The position numbers and the translations under genes were made by a program. The notes beneath the pieces were generated by a model. It had not been told where the DNA came from. It searched no databases and saw nothing but the letters and a program-made list of their open reading frames with translations. Below are positions 19,271 to 28,601 of a stretch of DNA of 64,000 nucleotides, piece after piece. Source of the stretch: Bifidobacterium mellis (GTDB lineage Bacteria; Actinomycetota; Actinomycetes; Actinomycetales; Bifidobacteriaceae); contig NZ_KQ033885.1 in NCBI RefSeq assembly GCF_000967265.1, positions 1,655,538-1,719,537 on the forward strand, given 5' to 3'. Within the stretch, counting starts at the first letter, position 1. Each line of letters opens with the position of its first letter.

Positions 19271-20098
19271 TTATCCTGCCACGGCCATTCGCCGCTTCAG
19301 GTGCTTGAGCTGGGTGGCCACCGTGCCGTCGGTGGAGACCGAGCCGTACTGGACCTTCATGCCGCCTAGGACCGAGGGATCGACCACCGAGTTGATGTGG
19401 ACCGGCTTGCCCAGCTTGCGCCCGTAGACCTCCTGAAGGCGGCTGACCTGCTCGTCCTTCATGGAGACCGCCGTGGTGACGGTGACCATGATCTGGTCCA
19501 TATGCTCGGAGAAGCGGTCCACCAACCAAACGATAGTGTCTGGGAAGCGCCGTCCGCGCAGGTCGATGGTGGCGTTCAGGGCCATCTGCTCGGTGACCGG
19601 ATGCATATGCTGCCCGTCAAGGAGCGCCCTGAGCAGGTCGGCCCGGGCTTTGGAATCACTGTACCCGTCCGAGAGCCGGAAGAGCACCAGAGGCATCCCG
19701 AGCAGGGCCGAATGGATCTCAGCCAGCTCGCCGGCCACCTGGTTGGTGATGCCCAGAGCATCGGCGTAATAGGCGGTGGCATCCACTGACATGTCCTCGG
19801 CCGCGTTGGCGATGTGCACCACACGGCTCCACTGATGATCGGTCAGATCATGGAGGATATCCACGGTCAGCGGATCGGCCTTATCAGCCAGGATGGTGTC
19901 GATCACCCGCCACTTGTCCTCAGCAGGACGGGAGGGGTCGGTCAGCGCACGCTCCAGGGGCCTGTTGGCATCGAGCAGGGTCACGAAGGTATAGAGCTCC
20001 ATGGCCACACGGAGGGCATCCTTCCCCTTGCTCTTGAGCAAAGGGGCATACTTGGCCCTGGTCTCCTTGTCGGAGCTCAGCGAAGTCTCTCCTCGCAT
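19271..20098 (-). CDS. atpH: F1Fo ATP synthase delta subunit
   Basis: A 275-residue stator subunit. The C-terminal part (about 165-270) is the conserved OSCP/delta domain ending in GGMKVQYGSVSTDGTVATQLKHLK. The N-terminal half is longer than in E. coli (177 residues), as in other actinobacteria. Position between atpF and atpA is standard. Confidence 0.95.
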   Translation of the reverse strand: MRGETSLSSDKETRAKYAPLLKSKGKDALRVAMELYTFVTLLDANRPLERALTDPSRPAEDKWRVIDTILADKADPLTVDILHDLTDHQWSRVVHIANAAEDMSVDATAYYADALGITNQVAGELAEIHSALLGMPLVLFRLSDGYSDSKARADLLRALLDGQHMHPVTEQMALNATIDLRGRRFPDTIVWLVDRFSEHMDQIMVTVTTAVSMKDEQVSRLQEVYGRKLGKPVHINSVVDPSVLGGMKVQYGSVSTDGTVATQLKHLKRRMAVAG

Positions 20099-20146
20099 GT
20101 CACCTCCCCTTTCGCGGAATCAACGTTCCCATCGTCCGCCAATCAG

Positions 20147-20683
20147 TCATCCTGCCTGCCGCTTGTCCGAGCCCTGGTCCGCGATGATCGAGTCGATCAT
20201 GGAGGACTGCACGGCATCATCCTGAAGCTGCGAGCCCAGGATTTTGCCGGCAAGAGCCGTAGCCAGCGTGCCCACCTCGCCCTTGAGCGAGACCAGCGCC
20301 TGCTGCTGCTGGGTCTTGAGGGATCGCTGGGCGTTCTCGGTGATCTGGTTGGCCTCGGTCTCGGCCCGGGTCCTGGCATCCGCCACGATCCTGGAGGCCT
20401 CGGCGCGGGCGTCATCACGGATCTGGGAAGCCTCAACACGAGCCTTGCCCAGCTGATCCTGATACTGCTTACGGGCCTGATCCGCCTCTTCACGAGCCTT
20501 GGCGGCCTTCTGGATGTTGCCCTCGATCTTGGACGAGCGCTCATCGAAGATGGCCTGGAACTTGGGCATGAAGAACTTGTAGAAGAAGACGGCCAGGATG
20601 ACCAGGATGACCAGCGACCAGAAGATGTCGTAAATCGGAGGAATAAACAGCTTGATCCCTTTGCCTACCGCTAGAGCGTACAT
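20147..20683 (-). CDS. atpF: F1Fo ATP synthase b subunit
   Basis: A 178-residue peripheral stalk subunit: one N-terminal transmembrane helix (about 12-42, IPPIYDIFWSLVILVILAVFF) followed by a long charged coiled coil. Standard position between atpE and atpH. Confidence 0.95.
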   Translation of the reverse strand: MYALAVGKGIKLFIPPIYDIFWSLVILVILAVFFYKFFMPKFQAIFDERSSKIEGNIQKAAKAREEADQARKQYQDQLGKARVEASQIRDDARAEASRIVADARTRAETEANQITENAQRSLKTQQQQALVSLKGEVGTLATALAGKILGSQLQDDAVQSSMIDSIIADQGSDKRQAG

Positions 20684-20733
20684 TGGCTCCTCCTTTCCTT
20701 TATCGAAGCCGGATCATGCAAGAATCACACGGC

Positions 20734-20961
<228 letters not shown>

Positions 20962-21001
20962 TTATTTTCCTTTCCTCCACCGTTGCCGGTTCTTGGATTG
21001 T

Positions 21002-21036
21002 GGTTCGGCCCCGACCCCCGTCTACTGGTCGGAACC
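21002..21036 (-). other. intercistronic hairpin between atpB and atpE
   Basis: Within the 131-base gap, GGTTC...CCGACC pairs with GGTCGGAACC around a short loop with a bulge. It could protect or process the mRNA and help express atpE, whose product is needed in the largest copy number. It has no T-run. Confidence 0.35.
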
Positions 21037-21092
21037 AACGAATATGTGGGCTGCGACCGCTTAAAACGCCGACCGCGGCTTGTTCTTTTCGC

Positions 21093-21908
21093 TCAACCTT
21101 CTTCAGGGTAACTCATGGAGATGTAAACCGTGGTCAGGATGGCGAAGATGTAGGCCTGAAGGGCCGCCACAAAGATTTCAAAGGCCGTCAGGGCGAAGCC
21201 CAGAACGAACCAGCCGACGCCAGCCAGTGCCAAAGCCTTATTGCTGACCTCGATGATGTAGAACTGGGTAAAGGCCAGGGTAACCGCCACCAGCAGATGG
21301 CCGGCGATCATGTTGGCGAAGAGTCGGATGGTCAGAGAGGCCGGCTTGACGATGACCATCTCCAGAAGCTGGATGGGCGTCAGAATAATATAGAGAGGCC
21401 AGGGCACACCAGCTGGAAAGAGCTCCGACTTGAAGTAGCCCCAGACACCCTGCTCCCGGAATCCCGTTACCATGTACTGGCAGAAAGTCCAGATGGCGAA
21501 GACCAGAGGCATGGTGATAGTGGCCGTAGCAGCTATGTTCATGCCTGGCACGATGCCACAGAGGTTGAAGACCAGGATGGTCAGGAAGATGGTCGTGATC
21601 ATGGGCACGTAGCGCTTGCCACGAATCTCGCCCAAGGTGTCATAGACGACCGAGTCACGGATGAACTCGATGACCCACTCAATTGCCCCCTGCCAGCGGG
21701 ATGGAATCAGCTTGGCCCTTGCGGCAGTGATCCCCAGCACCAGAAGAATGATGACCATGGCCACGAATCTGATCAGGATGATCCGGTTCATGGCAAAGGG
21801 CGTTCCCTGGAAAAGAATCTCAGGAGGCAGGAAATCATCGATGGAAGGCAGCTCACTCGGCTTGGCCATGGCCAGACTGAAAGCTTCACTTCCCATTGCC
21901 TCTAGCAT
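21093..21908 (-). CDS. atpB: F1Fo ATP synthase a subunit
   Basis: A 271-residue integral membrane subunit, first gene of the operon, with five to six transmembrane helices. The essential proton-channel arginine is Arg195 in SLTIRLFANMIAGH. GGAGG lies 6-7 bases before the ATG. There is no atpI upstream; the 190 bases up to metA must hold the operon promoter, where a TATAGT box can be seen on the minus strand about 30 bases from the start. Confidence 0.96.
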   Translation of the reverse strand: MLEAMGSEAFSLAMAKPSELPSIDDFLPPEILFQGTPFAMNRIILIRFVAMVIILLVLGITAARAKLIPSRWQGAIEWVIEFIRDSVVYDTLGEIRGKRYVPMITTIFLTILVFNLCGIVPGMNIAATATITMPLVFAIWTFCQYMVTGFREQGVWGYFKSELFPAGVPWPLYIILTPIQLLEMVIVKPASLTIRLFANMIAGHLLVAVTLAFTQFYIIEVSNKALALAGVGWFVLGFALTAFEIFVAALQAYIFAILTTVYISMSYPEEG

Positions 21909-22099
21909 CTATCGCCTCCTGAACGACACAGTGAACACTATAGCGCGCATGCGACTCATGGCTGCACCGTATGGGTAGTGTAGCCCACACCACGAGCCAC
22001 GGTAATCATAGATTCATCCAGTGTGTCACAAATAGTGGCCGCAGGTCCAATCCGCACCGCGACGTGGACAGGCCGATGATGAACTTAATGCAATCGTCA

Positions 22100-23146
22100 T
22101 TAACTCTTAACAGCGCCCGGAATAAGCCCGTACCCGTCACCCGTCAAGGGCCGATAACCGTCGGTGCGTGGGCAGCCAGGGACGTGTCTGATGGATCGGT
22201 CGGTGCCTAGCCGGCCAGCAGCCCGCAGAGTCGGCACCTGGTCCAAGTCGTAGGGGGTGGTCTCGTATACCCAGTTCAGCCAGTTGCGCCAGAGCAGGTT
22301 GGCGTGGGCCCGCCAGGAGAAGACCGGCTCCAATGTCGGATCGTCGTGAGGGTAGTAGTTGACCGGGAAAGGCACCTGGTCCAGGCCCTTGGCCATGTCG
22401 CGCTGGTACTCGTGGGCCAGTGTGTCACGGTCGTACTCCCAGTGGCCCAGCACGAAGATCTCTGAGAAATCCTGGGTGCTGATAAGCCCCGGGCCGGACT
22501 GGGGACCCCAGGTCAGCACCTGCAGATCCGGACAGGCCCGCACCTGGTCCTCGTCCACCCCGGCCCAGCGGGAGTGGGGCTGCAGGGCGATCTCATCGAA
22601 GCCATTGGTGATGAAGCAGTATTCGTCCTGCAGATACTGGGGAAAGACCCCGAAGACCTTGCGATCCAGGTCGCGCTTGGCGATGCCGTGGCGGTAGTAG
22701 AGCCCGGCCATGGCTCCCCAGCATAGATACATAGTGGAGAAGACGTGGGTAGAGGCCCAGTCCAGAATGTGGGTCAGTTCATCCCAGTAGTCGACTTGCT
22801 CGAAGTCCATCTGCTCCACTGGGGCGCCCGTGACGACAAGACCGTCATAACAGTTGTCCTGGAAGGAATCCAGATTCTCGTAGAACTTGACCAGGTGATC
22901 CATGCTGGTATGCACAGCCTGATGGGTGGAAGTCTTCATGAAGTCGATCTCCACCTGAAGCGGCGACTTGGAAATCAGTCGCAACAGCTGGGTCTCGGTC
23001 TCCACCTTGGTAGGCATCAGGTTGAGGATGACCAGCCTGAGCGGACGCATCTCCTGGCGCTCCGCCTCATGGCTTTCCAGGGCGAAGATGCGCTCCGAAT
23101 CCAGGATGGATCTGGCCGGCAATCCGGTGGGGATGGTGATAGGCAT
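22100..23146 (-). CDS. metA: homoserine O-acetyltransferase, MetA family
   Basis: A 348-residue MetA-fold enzyme that acylates homoserine at the first step of methionine synthesis. The nucleophile is Cys142 (LCWGAMAG); a His-Glu pair lies in LGHWEYD. The residue known to set acyl preference, position 111, is Glu (TGAPVE), as in acetyl-CoA-using MetA of Bacillus cereus, whereas succinyl-using E. coli has Gly; so I call it an acetyltransferase. The ATG at 23146 matches the family start. It has no ribosome binding site, and a CATAAT box lies only 7 bases upstream, so the mRNA may be leaderless. The last 45 residues are a poorly conserved tail. Confidence 0.93.
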   Translation of the reverse strand: MPITIPTGLPARSILDSERIFALESHEAERQEMRPLRLVILNLMPTKVETETQLLRLISKSPLQVEIDFMKTSTHQAVHTSMDHLVKFYENLDSFQDNCYDGLVVTGAPVEQMDFEQVDYWDELTHILDWASTHVFSTMYLCWGAMAGLYYRHGIAKRDLDRKVFGVFPQYLQDEYCFITNGFDEIALQPHSRWAGVDEDQVRACPDLQVLTWGPQSGPGLISTQDFSEIFVLGHWEYDRDTLAHEYQRDMAKGLDQVPFPVNYYPHDDPTLEPVFSWRAHANLLWRNWLNWVYETTPYDLDQVPTLRAAGRLGTDRSIRHVPGCPRTDGYRPLTGDGYGLIPGAVKS

Positions 23147-23241
23147 GACTCTATTATGACCCAGCGCAGGCCTTCCCACACACGGACTTGACAAGTGCGC
23201 CGGAATCCGTAACATAGATAACTGCTGTGTTGAACAGCCGA

Positions 23242-23318
23242 CGCGGGGTGGAGCAGTTCGGTAGCTCGCTGGGCTCATAACCCAGAGGTCTCAGGTTCAA
23301 ATCCTGACCCCGCTACCA
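23242..23318 (+). tRNA. initiator tRNA-fMet (anticodon CAT)
   Basis: A 77-base tRNA with encoded CCA. It has the initiator hallmarks: an unpaired C at position 1 opposite A72, and three G-C pairs (GGG/CCC) at the base of the anticodon stem GCTGGG-CTCATAA-CCCAG. Anticodon CAT. Confidence 0.97.
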
Positions 23319-23491
23319 GTAAGGCTCGGAATCGTTTGGATTCCGAGCCGTTGTTTTTTCTATCCCAGCGTACTTGCAGCAAATCAGCACGCTGGTCCAC
23401 GACGCAGTCAGATATGGATGGACCGCCAGACTACAAAATCAAAGAAAGCCGTCTATATCCATCCCTTCACATGACTGCACCGTTCACGATC

Positions 23492-25018
23492 TCAGGATTC
23501 TATCGCCTTCGACTTCTTTACTTCGTCGAACCTGGCCTTCATCGTCTCATTGTTTCTGGTCAGTCTTCGTATGGTTACATCCTGCGCCTTGTTGTTGGCC
23601 AGACGAAGCTGGTTCTCGGAACCTAGCAGCGCGTCCTTTATCTTGTTCAGGTGGTTGATGGATTTGTCGATCTCCTCTACTGCATTCTTAAACTTTTTTG
23701 AGGCGATATCGTAGTTGCGTCCAAAAGCACTCTTGAAGGAGTCCAGCTCTTCCTCGAAATGCGTTATATCGATGTTCTGTGCCTTCACCTCTTCAAGTTC
23801 ATTCTTGTATTGCAGAGAGTTCTTGGCGGCATCACGAAGCAGGGTGATTATCGGAATGAAGAACTGCGGACGGACGACATACATTTTCGGATAGCGATAG
23901 GAGACGTCCACGATACCCGTGTTGTACAGGTCGCTGTCAGGTTCCAGCAGGGAGACCATGATGGCGTACTCACAATGCTTCTCCTGCCTGTCCTTGTCCA
24001 GCTCCCTGAAGAAGTCCTCATTCTTGTGCTTGGTGGAGGTGGTGTCCATCTCATTCTTCATCTCGAACATGATAGACACAATCTCCGTTCCGGAATCATC
24101 CTTGTCGCGGAAGATGAAGTCGCCCTTGCTGCCCGTCCTGGCATCGTTGTCCTTCTCGAAGTAGGCATTGGGGAAAGCCGTGGACCGCAGCTTGTTGAAC
24201 TCGATCTGGCAATGCTGCTCAAGTGTCTCCCCCACCATCTTGGTGGACAGCTTCGCCTTCAGATCACGCAGCCGCTCAATCTGCTCGTCGCGATCCTGGA
24301 TCTGGACCTCATAACGTTCCTTGAGGGACCTGGCCTCGACCTTGCTCTGCAGCTCCGCCTTGTCAAGGCTGCTCTCCAGTTCCGCTATCTTGGAATCCTT
24401 GTCCGCGACGACCGCCTGCAGCTGCGACTTCAGCTGCTCCTTGGAGAGCTTCTCCTCCGACTCCTTCTCAAGCTGCAGCCTCTCAAGCCTGCCCCTGGAA
24501 TCATCACGCTCCTTCTCCACCGGACTCAGCGCCTGGGCAAGCTCCTGCCTCTTCTGCAACTCAAAAGCATCAAGCTGATTCTGCAATTTGACAATCTCGG
24601 CCTCTTTGTCAGCAGCTGCCTTCTGCAACTCGTTCTTGGAATTGGCCTCTGCCAGATCGAGCGTCTGTTGCTTCTCCGACTCGGCCTTGTCCAGTTTGGC
24701 GCTCAGATCGTCTTTCTCCTTCTCGACCTTCCTCAAGGCTTCCGAAACAGCCAATTCCTTTGCAGCCTGCTCGGATTCCAGCTTTGCCTGCAGCTCCTAT
24801 ATCTGGGCATCCTTGGCGCTTTTGGTCTTCTGCAAGGTTTGCTCGGCCTGCGCCTGGTCCAGTTCGCGGATCTTGCTATTCTCACGGTCAGCCTGCTCAA
24901 GCCGTTCATGAAGCTGCCTGTCAAAATCCTTGTCACGAACCTGCTTCAGGATATCGGCATATCCGGCCTCGTCAATGGTGAATGCGGTTCCGCATTTGGG
25001 ACAAACAATCTCAGGCAT
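23492..25018 (-). pseudogene. DUF2130-family protein broken by an in-frame stop
   Basis: From the ATG at 25018 (AAGG upstream) the frame starts with a zinc-ribbon-like half (VCPKCG, residues 5-10) and a coiled coil, then meets TAG at 24799-24797 (codon 74). The same frame stays open for 434 more codons to 23492, carrying a long Lys/Glu/Gln coiled coil (about 75-255) and a C-terminal domain (EQHCQIEFNKLR, FIFRDKDDSGTEIVSIMFEMKNE, HCEYAIMVSLLE) typical of DUF2130 proteins, which resemble restriction-type nuclease folds. Nothing else in it is damaged, so the stop is recent, a sequencing error, or read through. A single C-to-T change in CAG would explain it. Confidence 0.82.
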
Positions 25019-25136
25019 ATGCGACCTTTTCTTTCCGAAACTATGTCGAAAACTACCCCCTGCTCTAAGCAGTCTGCGCTGAAAGCCGAGCATCTACGAC
25101 GCTTATCAAAATTATATTTGATATACGGTGATGCCA

Positions 25137-25550
25137 TTACAAGGATTCAATAATCATGGACCAAGTGATGATCCTGCGGATTGCGCCGCAGGCTCGGCGA
25201 TGGTCTCCCGCCTGTCTTGCAGCCTCGAAAGCTGCTGCTACAATCGATTTTTCAATGCCAACTGCCTCGGCAATCCACAGTAACGATGCAGCATTCTCCA
25301 ATTTGTTATAACAATTTTTTGCACTGTTATTTGGCTTCTGCCGGGAATAAGCGCCTGATCCATGCGTTGCATTATCTGTAAACCACTGCACCATATGCTG
25401 TTTTTCCGTCCTTGCATGACTATCCGGCGAATTGCCCACCTCTTGGAGATACTTATCGCAATACGGGTAATGCGAGCGCTTGAAACGCAACAAATGCGAA
25501 AAAGCACCACAGCTCATATCGTTTCCACTTGCCACATGAGCCTTCCTCAT
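25137..25550 (-). CDS. hypothetical protein
   Basis: A 137-residue soluble protein of a small uncharacterised type, rich in His, Tyr and Asn in its first half (RSHYPYCDKYLQEVGN, HMVQWFTDN) and helical in its second (NAASLLWIAEAVGI, AFEAARQAGD, CGAIRRIITW). The composition is consistent with a compact alpha-helical fold. The start codon is uncertain between 25550 and an ATG at codon 12. It lies upstream of the broken DUF2130 gene, same strand, in DNA of lower GC than the core. Function unknown. Confidence 0.68.
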   Translation of the reverse strand: MRKAHVASGNDMSCGAFSHLLRFKRSHYPYCDKYLQEVGNSPDSHARTEKQHMVQWFTDNATHGSGAYSRQKPNNSAKNCYNKLENAASLLWIAEAVGIEKSIVAAAFEAARQAGDHRRACGAIRRIITWSMIIESL

Positions 25551-26300
25551 TAAAGGTTAACTTCAACTTTTATCTTGATTGTATCAGCGGGAAATAATGG
25601 CAGGTGTCGTTGGCAATTAGTCTGATGGCATTGCTCAGGTCACATCTATGAGACCGGCAAATGCGTTTGTGCTGGCTACCGATTTCTGGCCGAGTGCGCT
25701 GGAATCGCCAGCATTTTCATCAGTGTCACCCTCAAACAACTAGGCAGGGGCAGGGGGGGGGGTGCTCTGGACCCCGCTTGCCACGACTCTTGTAGGCATC
25801 TGATCGATACAGGCCCCTTTGGCTTACACACTGCATCGCACCTACAAGCGCATTCTGTAAAACGGTATATGCAGTCGCCAATCTGGCATGCTGGACCATT
25901 TACATAGATAGAGCTATAAAAATTTTCTTCGCTCTAGCCTCTTTTGATATTGACTGATTGCATGACTGTTGAGCTGATCTTTAATTTCGAAGCGGCTTTC
26001 TTATTAAACTCCTTCTTAATAGATGCACATCTTTACTTAAAGCGCTATTAAGATCGCCTGAGCGCGAGGAATAGGTCTCGAACCCATGGTTCATGGATAA
26101 TTAACCATAGACGAAAACAGCAGTAGTTCATTTTAGCTTAATAATATAAATATTCAGACACGGTTATTATGCGTTTCCGAGCGATATAGATACGATATAA
26201 TTGAATTTGCAGAGTTGCACCATCACAACGATTCATAGTGATGCTGCAAAAGCACTCGAATGAATGCAGCAAATCATAATGGTAAAAAAGGGGCAAAGCA
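25551..26300. other. gene-free, low-GC stretch
   Basis: No convincing frame on either strand. It holds a run of ten Gs at 25753-25762 and, at 26064-26087 on the minus strand, a piece resembling the 3' end of a tRNA (five-pair T-arm ATGGG/CCTAT with loop TTCGAGA, then TCCTCGC), with no rest of a tRNA attached. Probably decayed mobile-element DNA. Confidence 0.5.
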
Positions 26301-26828
26301 ATGCAACTATTCTCCGTCGATGCACAAGTGGAAATAAATGTGCCACCCGTCAATCAGCCTTACACAAAGCCGTCTCTTGCTATCGATTTCATGACTGAAA
26401 ACAAAGAGGCCGAAAAGCTAATTACGAACGAATCACCACTTTATGATTCTGGTATGTGTGATGTAGCTTGGCGAATACATGGTCCGGCTAAAAACGAGAC
26501 ATGCTTTGTACTGTTTCCAGGAAAGGACAATACAATTCGTTCCTCTATTTCTAATAATCCCGATACTCCTAAAACCAGCTATTTCATAAGTCAGTCTCTT
26601 CCTTATTTGAATACAACTTCAGAAAGCAGAGTGCACTTATTCTCTTATTACGTCTGTCCTAAAAATCATCATATTTATTGGTTATACCGTGGTATTTATA
26701 CCCTGGCGAAGGAATTCAAATCTACTTTGTCCATTGACCAGAGTACTTCCTCGCTTAATGGAACTAAGCTACCCATAAGCGGGAACATTCCCGTATATCT
26801 GTCTTTATGGTCAAGTGCGATTGAATGA
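26301..26828 (+). CDS. hypothetical protein
   Basis: A 175-residue frame in AT-rich DNA with AAAGGGG about 7 bases before its ATG. The sequence is Ser/Asn/Thr-rich with many predicted beta strands and aromatic residues (RVHLFSYYVCP, HIYWLYRGIYTLAKEF); no signal peptide or transmembrane helix. I recognise no family. Its codon use differs from the GC-rich neighbours, which suggests transfer. No partner gene lies nearby. Confidence 0.55.
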   Translation: MQLFSVDAQVEINVPPVNQPYTKPSLAIDFMTENKEAEKLITNESPLYDSGMCDVAWRIHGPAKNETCFVLFPGKDNTIRSSISNNPDTPKTSYFISQSLPYLNTTSESRVHLFSYYVCPKNHHIYWLYRGIYTLAKEFKSTLSIDQSTSSLNGTKLPISGNIPVYLSLWSSAIE

Positions 26829-27149
26829 TGCAGCAATTACTGAAACACTATAAAAGTTAAACGATGTACTTCCATTACTCTTCTTAACGTGCATTTTGAA
26901 AAGCTCGCTTTGACTTTAATGGAAGTACATTAGCATGCTTGCACGGTCGATATCGATAACGCACAAACATTGTAATTTTCAAATTGAACTGGCTCGGAGC
27001 ACACCAAAGTAGGCTTCAGCGTTCATCAAGCATAGATCATCTTCCACTCAGTGAACTAAACACTACATCTATCTTATAAATAGACTTCCACCGACTCGAA
27101 CTTGCTAGCATGATTGCACCAGCACCAAGGAAGGCCAAGGCGGCTCATC
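26829..27149. other. AT-rich stretch without a gene
   Basis: Nothing coding seen. The sequence GATGTACTTCCATTA (26863-26877) recurs inverted as TAATGGAAGTACAT (26918-26931), making a 14-bp inverted repeat around about 40 bases, which may be a transcription terminator for the preceding gene or a mobile-element end. Confidence 0.5.
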
Positions 27150-28157
27150 ATGCAGTACACACAACTGGGCGAAACGGGCATCAACATATCGAAAATCTGC
27201 GTGGGGTGCATGAGCTTCGGCAAACCAGGCACCATGCACGACTGGACACTGGATGAGGAAGGGACTGACACGGTCGTTGCGCACGCACTGGATCTGGGCA
27301 TCACCTTCTTCGATACAGCCAACGACTACTCCGCCGGGACCAGTGAGGACTATCTGGGAAAGGCGCTTAGGAGGCATACGGGCCGCGACCAGGTGGTCAT
27401 CGCCTCCAAGGTCTATTTCAAATGAGGGCCGACTTTCATCCAAGGCCATCATCGGGAGATCGATGGGACGCTCAAGCGACTGGGCACCGACTACCTGGAC
27501 CTCTACATCATCCACAGGTTCGACTATGAAACCCCCATCGAGGAGACCATGGAGGCGCTGAGCGATCTGGTCCAGGCTGGCAAGGTGCGAGCGCTGGGCG
27601 CCTCGGCCATGTACGCCAGACAGTTTCAGGATATGCAGAAAGTCGCCCAAGACAACGGCTGGACCCCTTTCAGCGCCATGGAAAACCATTACAACCTGCT
27701 CTACCGGGAGGACGAAAAGGACCTGATACCCTTCTGCAGAAAGACGAACGTCTCGCTCATGCCCTACAGCCCTCTGGCCGCCGGACATCTGACAAGGCCC
27801 ACCTGGACCGCCGACACTCTGCGCAGTGCCACAGACAAGGTCTCGCGCGGCAAGTACGACCGGGCCGAAGGCAACGACCTGGCCATCATTGACCGCGTAC
27901 AAAAAGTGGCAGAGCAGCATGGGGTACCTATGGCCCAGGCAGCCATCGCCTGGCAGTGGGCCAAAGGCGTTGCTTCACCGATCATCGGTGCCACAAAGGC
28001 CCGGCATCTTGACGATGCGGCGGCTGCCCTGGATTTGGAACTCACACCCGAAGAAATCGCCTCCATGGAGGAGCCCTACCTGCCACATGAGACCGTGGGA
28101 GCCTTAGACAGCAATCCGCCCCAGGGCGTGGTATTGCTAGACGCAGAGGAGAATTGA
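27150..28157 (+). pseudogene. aldo/keto reductase with two compensating frameshifts
   Basis: Starting at ATG 27150 (MQYTQLGETGINISKICVG), the frame has the aldo/keto reductase core: FFDTANDYS with the catalytic Asp/Tyr, then ASKVYFK and a TGA at 27423. Dropping one A of 27420-27422 gives NEGRLSSKAII, the expected continuation, and adding one base near 27453 brings the frame back to REIDGTLKRLGTDYLDLYIIHRFDYETP and on to the normal end. So two opposite single-base changes some 33 bases apart disable an otherwise intact 335-codon NADPH-dependent oxidoreductase gene. Either a recent pseudogene or assembly errors. Confidence 0.85.
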
Positions 28158-28601
28158 TTCCGCCAACCTCCCTCCGCGTCCGGACTTCTGCAGTAGACGC
28201 TCAAAGGTCGACTTCCCCAGTCGCGCGGAGATCAGACGCAGTGCAGAACAGAAAGCAGTGAGGCCAAGCATGAGGTGGACATCCCATCAAGGGTCCGATC
28301 TCGCAGGAAACGCGATCAGCCGGAATCTAAGCCCAATGCGACTCTGAGCGGTGTGAGGTCATGGTATGTCCTTTCTTCACCGAGCGGGATACGAGACACC
28401 GAAGGAATCAATTTCAATCACATTGGAAACCAGACTAGACGACCTGCGATCTTAACTTCTTGCGGCAACTCCAGCATTGGCCATTATCGGAAGATAAAAG
28501 TTCGTTGAGTAAAAAGTTTCTGTACATTAAAGGGCTCAAGATTCACTTGTGCCAGTGAAATCGCGATTGTATGACCTTCTGAAATCTGCCGGCGAACGGC
28601 C
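28158..28601. other. gene-free stretch between aldo/keto reductase and LacI genes
   Basis: No supported gene. It holds the 3' flanks of two convergent genes, and GC content falls towards its right half. I see no strong hairpin. Confidence 0.5.

Noticed and set aside
23147-23241. SAM or other methionine riboswitch before metA
   Set aside because: The metA start is only 95 bases from the tRNA gene, shows a -10-like box 7 bases upstream, and has no room for such a structure.
22198-23278. Longer metA start at 23278
   Set aside because: The extra 44 residues would run into the tRNA-fMet gene and match nothing; MPITIPTGLPARSIL is the normal MetA beginning.
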